Of a stretch of 11,767 nt of DNA, positions 7,195 through 11,767 are shown piece by piece; position 1 is the stretch's first letter; every line of letters begins with the position of its first letter. Origin of the DNA: Chloroflexota bacterium (GTDB lineage: Bacteria; Chloroflexota; Limnocylindria; Limnocylindrales; CSP1-4); the NCBI GenBank assembly GCA_013698385.1, contig JACCVB010000115.1:1-11767 (forward strand), read 5' to 3'. Under the pieces are notes generated by a model. It was not told the DNA's origin. It did not search any database and worked only from the letters and a program-made list of their open reading frames with translations. The translations under genes were made by a program, and so were the position numbers.

Positions 7195-7200
7195 TACGCT
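7195..7200 (+). promoter_or_regulatory. Candidate -10 box (TACGCT) of a leaderless HipA-like mRNA
   Basis: TACGCT ends 6 nt before the ATG at 7207, and the spacer CTGGGC carries no Shine-Dalgarno site. The 144-bp region 7063-7206 thus holds two divergent promoters and no other feature that I can support. Confidence 0.5.
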
Positions 7201-7206
7201 CTGGGC

Positions 7207-7986
7207 ATGCCCCGCACCGTCGTCGCGACGCGCTATGTCACCCCACTGCGCGAGGGCGGCTCCCTGCCCGGTGTCGTCGAAGCGGACGACGACGGCCTGT
7301 ACGTGGTCAAGTTCCGGGGCGCTGGCCAGGGTCCGCGAGCGCTCGTGGCGGAATGGCTCGGTGGCGAGCTCGGCCGGGCCATCGGCCTGCGTGTGCCCGA
7401 ACTCGTCTGGGCCGACCTGGATCCGGGCCTCGGCGACGCGGAACCGGACGGGGAGATCCAGGACCTCGTTCGCTCAAGCGGCGGGCTCAACCTCGGGATG
7501 GACTTCCTGCCCGGCGCCCTGACCTTCAATCGGGCCGCCCGACCGACCGTCGATCAAGATGAGGCCGCGGCGATCGTGTGGCTGGACGGATTGATCACCA
7601 ATCCGGACCGGACCGTGGTCAATCCGAACCTGCTGGTCTGGCATGGCGGGCTGTGGCTGATCGACCATGGCGCGGCACTCTATGTGCATCACGCCTGGCG
7701 CGACCCGGACGAGCACGCCCGGCGCCCGTTCGAGCGGTTGCGCGAACATGTGCTTCTGCCGTACGCGAGTTCCGTGGCCGCCGCCGATGCTCGGCTCGCA
7801 GACCGGCTATCAAGCGACCTGATCGCGGAGCTCGTCGCGGCGATCCCCGAACTTTGGCTGCCGGAGGACCCGCTCATCGGCGGCGCGGACGCGCAGCGGG
7901 CGGCGTACCGGCGGTATCTTTCACTCCGGCTGACCAGGCCACGGCCGTTCATCGAGGAGGTCGAGCGTGCCAGACTCGACGCGTAG
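7207..7986 (+). CDS. Compact HipA-like kinase domain protein (HipA_2 type)
   Basis: This 259-residue protein has the core of a HipA-type kinase without the N-terminal HipA extension. K35 in LYVVKFRG fits the ATP-contacting Lys. WLDGLITNPDRTVVNPNLL (125-143) matches the HipA catalytic loop: D134 is the likely base, and N139/N141 the NPN element. IDHGAAL (152-158) supplies the metal-binding Asp D153. All catalytic positions look intact. E. coli HipA phosphorylates GltX, but this compact group is uncharacterised and no HipB-like helix-turn-helix antitoxin is adjacent. Instead the next gene, DUF3037, overlaps it by 20 bp with its own strong Shine-Dalgarno site. The two families are commonly found as neighbours, so they probably act together. 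Translation initiation appears leaderless. Confidence 0.85.
   Translation: MPRTVVATRYVTPLREGGSLPGVVEADDDGLYVVKFRGAGQGPRALVAEWLGGELGRAIGLRVPELVWADLDPGLGDAEPDGEIQDLVRSSGGLNLGMDFLPGALTFNRAARPTVDQDEAAAIVWLDGLITNPDRTVVNPNLLVWHGGLWLIDHGAALYVHHAWRDPDEHARRPFERLREHVLLPYASSVAAADARLADRLSSDLIAELVAAIPELWLPEDPLIGGADAQRAAYRRYLSLRLTRPRPFIEEVERARLDA
7954..7960 (+). promoter_or_regulatory. Strong Shine-Dalgarno site (GAGGAGG) for the DUF3037 gene
   Basis: GAGGAGG lies inside the 3' end of the HipA-like gene, 6 nt before the GTG at 7967, and decides that start. Its strength contrasts with the absence of any such site before the upstream gene, as expected for an internal operon gene after a leaderless first gene. 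Confidence 0.75.
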
Positions 7987-8356
7987 CCCGTACCAGTACG
8001 GCATCGTCCGGGTGGTGCCGGACGTGGAGCGCGGCGAGAGCCTCAACGTGGGCGTCGTGCTGCTCTGCCGCTCGAAGCGCTACCTCGGCGTCCACCTGAG
8101 TCCGGACTTCGATCGCCTGGCGGCGTTCGCGCCGGATCTGGACCCGAGCGTGATCCGGCCCTACCTCGAAGCGATCGAGCGCATCGCCGCCGGCGATCCG
8201 GAGGCGGGACCGATCGCCCGGCTCAGCGTCGCCGAGCGATTCCACTGGCTGGTCTCACCGGCCAGCACGATCATCCAGGTCTCGCCCGTCCACACCGGGT
8301 TGTGCGACGACCCGGCGCTCGAACTTGAGCATCTTGGTCGACGCCTCGTCGCCTGA
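7967..8356 (+). CDS. DUF3037 domain protein
   Basis: This 129-residue protein covers the whole DUF3037 family length. Recognisable blocks are YQYGIVRVVPDVERGESLNV (9-28), GVVLLC (29-34), then RFHWLVSPASTIIQVSPVHT (90-109), followed by GLCDDP. The molecular role is unknown. No signal peptide or membrane helix is visible. It overlaps the HipA-like kinase gene by 20 bp and has its own GAGGAGG site, so both proteins are made from one transcript; it may regulate, bind or be a substrate of the kinase (inference). Its last 102 bp overlap, tail-to-tail, the 3' end of the degenerate GGDEF gene on the other strand. Both reading frames look genuine in the overlap, because the DUF3037 C-terminal block is a conserved family feature. 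Confidence 0.88.
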   Translation: MPDSTRSPYQYGIVRVVPDVERGESLNVGVVLLCRSKRYLGVHLSPDFDRLAAFAPDLDPSVIRPYLEAIERIAAGDPEAGPIARLSVAERFHWLVSPASTIIQVSPVHTGLCDDPALELEHLGRRLVA

Positions 8357-8773
8357 ATCGGCGCCGTCCGGACCGTCGTTCGCCAGGCGGCTCGATGCGA
8401 TCCGCAGCGCATCGCGCAACGTCTGACCGGGCACCGGGGCGGCGGCCGACGTCCGGACCTCAAGGCCCGCGGGTTGCTTGCCCGAGGACAGCGCCAGGCA
8501 GGCGAGGCGGACCCGTTCTGCCAGCGCAGCGGCGTCGGCTTCCAGCGTTTCCGGCAACAGGACATGGAATCGATCCGGACCGACCCTTGCGACGCGATCC
8601 GTCTCTCGTGCCTCGAAGCGGATGGCCTTGCCGACGCGACCCGCATCCCGGTCGCCATCCTCGTCGGGTGCCAGGCGCATGACCGCCACCATCACGCTCG
8701 CCGGGCGTCCGTAGCGCAGGGTGCGGGCGTCCTCCTGGCGCAGTGCCTGATCCCAGTCAGCGCGAGTGTCCAT
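8255..8773 (-). CDS. Degenerate GGDEF-domain protein (catalytically dead diguanylate-cyclase-like)
   Basis: From the ATG at 8773 this is 172 residues. RTLRYGRPASVMVAVMRL (17-34) matches the RARRYGRPLSLLLLDLD segment of GGDEF domains, but the metal-binding Asp is replaced. RETDRVARVGPDRFHVLLPE (56-75) matches the signature region, with GPDRF (65-69) instead of GGDEF. AAALAERVR (81-89) and the later TLRDALRIASSRL (118-130) match the helices that follow. With the signature and metal ligands lost, c-di-GMP synthesis is not expected; a binding or structural role is possible. ATG 8773 has no good Shine-Dalgarno site. Protein-like sequence in the same frame continues upstream to about 8935 without a start codon, and a leaderless-type GTG at 8979 lies in another frame, so the true 5' end is probably longer (see 8774-8979). 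Confidence 0.7.
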   Translation of the reverse strand: MDTRADWDQALRQEDARTLRYGRPASVMVAVMRLAPDEDGDRDAGRVGKAIRFEARETDRVARVGPDRFHVLLPETLEADAAALAERVRLACLALSSGKQPAGLEVRTSAAAPVPGQTLRDALRIASSRLANDGPDGADSGDEASTKMLKFERRVVAQPGVDGRDLDDRAGR

Positions 8774-8979
8774 CGGGATCGTCGTCCGCGCCCGGATGAC
8801 ACCGGGCGGACGGGCGGCCCTGGCCCCGGTGCGGGTCGTTCGTTGAGGGCCCTCGAGGAACGCTTCGATCCGTTCGCCGACGCGCTCGTCATGGTGATCG
8901 GCGGGCAGGACGAACCGATTCCGCCGACTGGATCGAGCAGGTCGTTTGGGCGGGGGGACGCTTCGGACGGGTCGGGCAC
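8774..8979 (-). other. Probable 5' part of the GGDEF-like gene, interrupted by a -1 frame change
   Basis: Minus-strand GTG 8979 lies 6 nt after a TAGACT box and reads MPDPSEASPRPNDLLDPVGG with G/C-rich third positions. From about 8935 the third-position bias moves to the frame of the downstream GGDEF-like gene, which reads RFVLPADHHDERVGERIEAF upstream of ATG 8773 but has no ATG, GTG or TTG there. The two frames differ by -1. A one-base deletion, a sequencing error or a programmed shift would join them into a protein of about 241 residues. CCCAAAC (8950 to 8944), in the X XXY YYZ phase of the first frame, is a possible slippery site. Confidence 0.4.
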
Positions 8980-8985
8980 CCGGGG

Positions 8986-8991
8986 AGTCTA
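8986..8991 (-). promoter_or_regulatory. Candidate -10 box (TAGACT) upstream of the GGDEF-like gene
   Basis: On the minus strand TAGACT (8991 to 8986) is followed by CCCCGG and then GTG at 8979: the same hexamer-6 nt-start pattern as the leaderless genes in this window. It lies in the 68-bp gap after the stop of the PLP enzyme gene, so the GGDEF-like gene probably has its own promoter. Confidence 0.4.
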
Positions 8992-9047
8992 GTCCACGGC
9001 TGGCGCAAACGGCCTCCGCGGCGCCGATCCCGCGCGGGTCGTGGCCC

Positions 9048-10034
9048 CTACGGCTCGAGCGTCTCGAAGAGGCCGGGCGTTCCGCCCGCGTGCCAGAACA
9101 CGACGGTCTGCCCGTCATGGCGACCGGCGCGCACGGCGCCGACGAGCCCCGCGCAGGCCTTGGCGGTGTAGATGGGATCGACGAGGACGCCTTCCGTGCG
9201 GGCCAGCAAGCCGGCCGCCTCCCCTCCTGCGGCGGTCGGCCGGCCGTAGCCGCCACCCAGCTGCGAAGCATCCAGCCGGACAGCTTCCGGCGGCAGCGCC
9301 ACGCCCATCCGGGCCGCCAGCGTCCCGGCCAGGTCCAGGATGACCGGCCCGAGTTCGTCCGCCGGCCGGGCCACGAGGACCCCACTGACGGTACTTTGCG
9401 GTGAACGCAGGGCCGCGCCGACGATGAGGCCCGCCTGCGTCCCACCGGTGGCGGACGGCAGCACGATCGCATCCACGTGCAGCCCACGCTCGACGGCCTG
9501 GTCGAACATCTCGGTCGCTCCCAGGACCTGCCCGTACGCCCCGAGGACGCCGGACCCACCCACGCCAATGCGGTACGGACGCCGGTCCGTGGCCAGCAGG
9601 TCGGCGACGACCCGCTCGACCGCGTCGTCGCGCGCCGAACGGTCATCGGTCGGGAGCTGATGGATCGTGGCGCCCATGAGCTCGGCCGTCCGGATGCCCG
9701 GACCCGGTCGCGGCGCCGGCGGCCCGGACAGGACTAAATGGACCGCGAGGCCCGCCCTGGCCCCGGCCGCCGCGGTCAGCCGGCAGTGGTTGGACCAGCG
9801 TCGTCCGCTCGTGACGAGGCTGTCCGCCCCTTCGGCGATCGCGGCTCCCACGAGGAATTCCAGGTTTCGCAGCTTGTTGCCGCCGAAGGCCAGGGGCAGC
9901 AGGTCCTCGCGCTTGGCCCAGATCTCGGCTCGCCCGCCGAGCGCGTCGGAGAGACGAGGCCATGGATGGAGCGGGGACGGCTCGTCGAACAGGCGGAAAC
10001 GGGGCGGGTCGGCGGGAAGCATCGGGGCCGTCAT
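9048..10034 (-). CDS. PLP-dependent D-cysteine desulfhydrase / ACC deaminase family enzyme
   Basis: This 328-residue fold-type II PLP enzyme has K54 in FGGNKLRN as the Schiff-base lysine and S81 in WSNH at the place of the family's catalytic Ser78. GGSGVLGAYG (159-168) and SATGGTQAGL (194-203) form the phosphate-binding region. Y263 (GGGYGRPT) and Y289 (DPIYTAKA) match the two active-site tyrosines. ACC deaminases carry Glu and Leu at two discriminating positions (295 and 322 in Pseudomonas numbering); here the aligned residues are T290 and apparently T319, as in D-cysteine desulfhydrases. The predicted reaction is therefore D-cysteine to pyruvate, H2S and ammonia, with other D-amino acids possible. 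RRW before S81 replaces the usual small residues plus Gln and is unusual. Start ATG 10034 lies 21 bp from the divergent cupin start; TGATAC ends 7 nt before it. Confidence 0.87.
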   Translation of the reverse strand: MTAPMLPADPPRFRLFDEPSPLHPWPRLSDALGGRAEIWAKREDLLPLAFGGNKLRNLEFLVGAAIAEGADSLVTSGRRWSNHCRLTAAAGARAGLAVHLVLSGPPAPRPGPGIRTAELMGATIHQLPTDDRSARDDAVERVVADLLATDRRPYRIGVGGSGVLGAYGQVLGATEMFDQAVERGLHVDAIVLPSATGGTQAGLIVGAALRSPQSTVSGVLVARPADELGPVILDLAGTLAARMGVALPPEAVRLDASQLGGGYGRPTAAGGEAAGLLARTEGVLVDPIYTAKACAGLVGAVRAGRHDGQTVVFWHAGGTPGLFETLEP

Positions 10035-10042
10035 CGCGCCCG

Positions 10043-10048
10043 TATCAT
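10043..10048 (+). promoter_or_regulatory. Candidate -10 box (TATCAT) of a leaderless cupin mRNA
   Basis: TATCAT ends 7 nt before the ATG at 10056 and no Shine-Dalgarno site follows it. The whole divergent gap is only 21 bp (10035-10055), so this box must overlap the opposite promoter, whose best candidate is TGATAC on the minus strand. The two promoters can hardly be occupied at once. Confidence 0.5.
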
Positions 10049-10055
10049 CGCCGAC

Positions 10056-10472
10056 ATGGCCATCCGGATCAGCCCTGCCGATCGCCACACGACGATCGGC
10101 CAGCATGCTGGCATGGAACGCTCGATCGCGATCTCCGAACCGACCGTCGGCTCCGAGCGGCTGTACTCGTCGATCGTCTCGACGGGCCCTGGCGATCGAA
10201 CCCGGATCCATCACCACGGCGAGTGCGAGACCTCGATCTATATCCTGCGTGGGACGGCGCACTACACCTGGGGGCCGACCGGCCTGGAGCACGAGATGAC
10301 CGCCACGATGGGCGACTTCGTGTACATCGAGGCGGGTGAGATCCACGTCGAGGCGAACGCGTCAACGACCGAGCAGCTCGTCGTGGTCCTGACGCGCAAC
10401 TGCCCGGACTCGCACGTGGTCTACCTCGACGGCGGCCCCGACGGCGCGGATGACCGCCCGGCCCCGTGCTGA
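10056..10472 (+). CDS. Single-domain cupin protein
   Basis: This 138-residue protein has a cupin barrel. Motif 1 is GDRTRIHHHGECETSIYILRG (46-66 approximately): the His pair, a following Glu and the closing Gly fit the G(X)5HxH(X)3-4E(X)6G rule. Motif 2 is GDFVYIEAGEIHVEAN, with the fourth ligand His and the closing Asn. This is enough for a metal site, but the substrate is unknown. The C-terminus (PDSHVVYLDG and an acidic, Pro-rich end) is short. Initiation is probably leaderless from TATCAT. Its TGA lies inside the start of the following kinase gene (7-bp overlap), so the two are co-transcribed and translationally coupled. It differs clearly from the other cupin at 884-1276, and the two need not share a function. 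Confidence 0.87.
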   Translation: MAIRISPADRHTTIGQHAGMERSIAISEPTVGSERLYSSIVSTGPGDRTRIHHHGECETSIYILRGTAHYTWGPTGLEHEMTATMGDFVYIEAGEIHVEANASTTEQLVVVLTRNCPDSHVVYLDGGPDGADDRPAPC

Positions 10473-11536
10473 GGCACTGGAACGAGCGCGCGCTTCCCGA
10501 ACTGCTCGCGGCCCACGACCTGGCCGATGTCCCCGAGATGGACTTCCAGCACGACGGCTGGTCGGGCGCGAGGCTGACCCGTCTCGCACGCGGGGACGAC
10601 GGGTTCATTCTGAAGCGGACCGCCTGGTCCAACGATTGGATCGCCCGCGCAACGCAGGATCGGGACTTGCGCGAGGGCTTCGTGGCCACCGGCCAGCTGC
10701 CGCTCCCAGCGTCGATCGTGGCGCCCTATCTCGGCGCGGCCGCCGATGGACCGAGCGTCGCGATGCTGATGCCGGACCTCTCGGCGGCGCTCATCGACTG
10801 GGAACGACCCGACGGCCAACCGACGATGACGAGTGCGACACTGGATCGGGTCCTCGGCGCGATCGTCGACCTGCACCACCTGCCGGTCCCGGCTGCTGGC
10901 TCCGGTCCGTGGCCGTGGTGCCCGCTTCGTGAGCGTCTCGCGCTGTTGACCCGGTCGGCGGCGGTGCGGCTGTCCGCCGATGGGCAGCCGGCGGGCGCCC
11001 GGTTCCTGGCCGGGTGGGCGGCATTTGACGAGCTTGCGCCGCGGGGAGCGCGTGACCTGATCGAGCGGCTCGACCTCGACCCGGGACCGATGCTCGATGC
11101 CCTGGCCGAACGCCCGACCGCGCTCCTCCACGGCGACCTGAAGTTCGCCAACGTGGCCCTCCTGGACGACGGGCGGACGGCGCTGATCGACTGGCAGATG
11201 GTGATGGTCGCCCCCGTCGCGGTCGATCTGGGCTGGTTCCTCGTCTCGAATTCATCGGCGCTCGGGGCGGATCCGACCGATGTCCTGGAGCGCTATCGAA
11301 GGTCTGACGCGGAGCGGGTGCAGAACGACGGGGCAGGACCGGGAGCCAGTGCCGTCGCTGACGACTGGGAGGCGACCCGGGACCTGGCCATGATCGTCGG
11401 ACTCGTGCTGCGCGGCTGGCGCAAGGGGCTCGATGCCCTTGCCAGCGCGCGCTTGGCCTCCGGCACGCTCGCGGTCGACGATCTCGCGTGGTGGTGCGCC
11501 GCCGCGGTCGAAGCCGCGGACCGCCGGCTGGCCTGA
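10466..11536 (+). CDS. Aminoglycoside-phosphotransferase-fold (APH) kinase, substrate unknown
   Basis: This 356-residue protein has a protein-kinase-like APH fold. GFILKR (46-51) supplies the ATP lysine K50. MPDLSAALI (102-110) matches the hinge region. LLHGDLKFANVALL (220-233) is the Brenner motif, with catalytic D224 and N229. ALIDWQMVMVAPVAVDLGWF (239-258) carries the metal-binding D242 and the conserved DLGW. All catalytic residues are present, so it should phosphorylate a small molecule such as an amino-alcohol, sugar, aminoglycoside or macrolide; resistance cannot be claimed from the fold. Start GTG 10466 overlaps the cupin stop by 7 bp and lacks a good Shine-Dalgarno site, so reinitiation after the cupin is likely. 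The next internal Met (residue 25) would leave the family N-terminus incomplete. The gene ends 42 bp from a convergent partial gene. Confidence 0.85.
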   Translation: MLRHWNERALPELLAAHDLADVPEMDFQHDGWSGARLTRLARGDDGFILKRTAWSNDWIARATQDRDLREGFVATGQLPLPASIVAPYLGAAADGPSVAMLMPDLSAALIDWERPDGQPTMTSATLDRVLGAIVDLHHLPVPAAGSGPWPWCPLRERLALLTRSAAVRLSADGQPAGARFLAGWAAFDELAPRGARDLIERLDLDPGPMLDALAERPTALLHGDLKFANVALLDDGRTALIDWQMVMVAPVAVDLGWFLVSNSSALGADPTDVLERYRRSDAERVQNDGAGPGASAVADDWEATRDLAMIVGLVLRGWRKGLDALASARLASGTLAVDDLAWWCAAAVEAADRRLA

Positions 11537-11578
11537 TCGACCCTCGGTCACAGCGCGCGGTCACCCGGCGCCGCCGAA

Positions 11579-11767
11579 TCAGTCCTGGGCCGCCCGGGCC
11601 TCCGCCTTGCGCGCACGTTTCCCGGCCTGGTAGCTCGCCAGGGCCTCGGCGGAGTCCACGTCGGCGAGCGTCGGGTGGGTGGGCAGGACGCCATCCAGAC
11701 CGGGCAGCGCCAGTCCGAATCGGCGGACGAGGATGGCGATGATGGACGCGGTCTTCATCTCTCCGAT
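11579..11767 (-). CDS. 3' end of an unrecognised protein gene (cut by the window edge)
   Basis: The minus strand carries an open frame of 62 codons from the window edge to TGA (11579-11581). It reads IGEMKTASIIAILVRRFGLA, then PGLDGVLPTHPTLADVDS and a basic, Ala-rich helical end AGKRARKAEARAAQ. Third positions are strongly G/C, and the codon pattern looks like a genuine gene rather than a shadow. I do not recognise the family. No membrane helix is certain; the first stretch is only mildly hydrophobic. The Met at residue 4 could be internal or, less likely, a start: GGAGAG lies directly in front of it with no proper spacing. Confidence 0.6.
   Translation of the reverse strand: MGEMKTASIIAILVRRFGLALPGLDGVLPTHPTLADVDSAEALASYQAGKRARKAEARAAQD

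Noticed and set aside
7207..8356. Classical HipBA toxin-antitoxin system
   Set aside because: No HipB-like helix-turn-helix gene is present and the kinase lacks the HipA N-terminal subdomain; DUF3037 is not a known antitoxin.
8983..9646. Upstream half of a 463-codon open frame on the minus strand running into the GGDEF-like gene
   Set aside because: It lies on the same strand as the PLP enzyme gene but in another frame, is Arg/Pro/Ser-rich, and has no motif; the PLP enzyme motifs are clear in the other frame. Only the part downstream of about 8940 is protein-like.
10466..11536. Antibiotic-resistance gene reading of the APH-fold kinase
   Set aside because: The fold alone is shared by many metabolic kinases; there is no resistance context or mobile element.
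11537..11578. Two GGTCAC copies and a GACC-CTC-GGTC stem after the kinase gene
   Set aside because: A 4-bp stem and a 6-bp repeat in a 42-bp gap are too weak to support a terminator or binding site.

Overview
The window is very GC-rich DNA with dense, short-gapped genes. It carries 13 complete or near-complete protein genes, one gene cut by the right edge and one probable gene remnant. I see no rRNA, tRNA, CRISPR array, insertion sequence or phage gene. The gene families (a THGHHE-type methyltransferase, a mycobacterial-type acyl-ACP desaturase, PAC2, a compact HipA kinase paired with DUF3037) and the promoter style (a TANNNT box 6-7 nt before the start codon, without a Shine-Dalgarno site) suggest a soil or freshwater Chloroflexota (Limnocylindria-like) or an actinomycete. 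That placement is inference; no marker gene is present.

Layout. 54-1276 (+): a SAM methyltransferase followed closely by a small cupin. 1382-4260 (-): a two-gene operon, a GcvT/aminomethyltransferase-family protein and then a PYROXD2-like FAD oxidoreductase, 2 nt apart. A TetR/BetI-like regulator (4351-5016, +) diverges from it across a 90-bp region holding nested inverted repeats. This looks like a locally regulated, tetrahydrofolate-linked oxidative demethylation module, and it is the best candidate for an undescribed pathway here. 4991-5092 (-): what looks like the last membrane helix of a lost membrane protein. 5188-6057 (+): a PAC2 protein. 6085-7062 (-): an acyl-ACP desaturase convergent with PAC2. 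7207-8356 (+): a HipA-like kinase and a DUF3037 protein, overlapping. 8255-8773 (-): a degenerate GGDEF-domain protein whose 3' end overlaps DUF3037 by 102 bp and whose 5' end appears to change frame. 9048-10034 (-): a PLP enzyme of the D-cysteine desulfhydrase/ACC deaminase family. It diverges, with only 21 bp between, from a cupin (10056-10472, +) that overlaps an aminoglycoside-phosphotransferase-fold kinase (10466-11536, +). 11579-11767 (-): the 3' end of an unrecognised gene.

Two themes recur. First, at least four plus-strand starts (4351, 5188, 7207, 10056), and possibly 8979 on the minus strand, have a TANNNT hexamer ending 6-7 nt before the start codon and no ribosome-binding site, as expected for leaderless mRNAs. 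The second genes of tight pairs instead use a Shine-Dalgarno site (7967, 884) or overlap coupling (10466). Second, several genes form two-gene units (methyltransferase/cupin, GcvT/FAD oxidoreductase, HipA/DUF3037, cupin/kinase), so these pairs are the natural functional units of the window.
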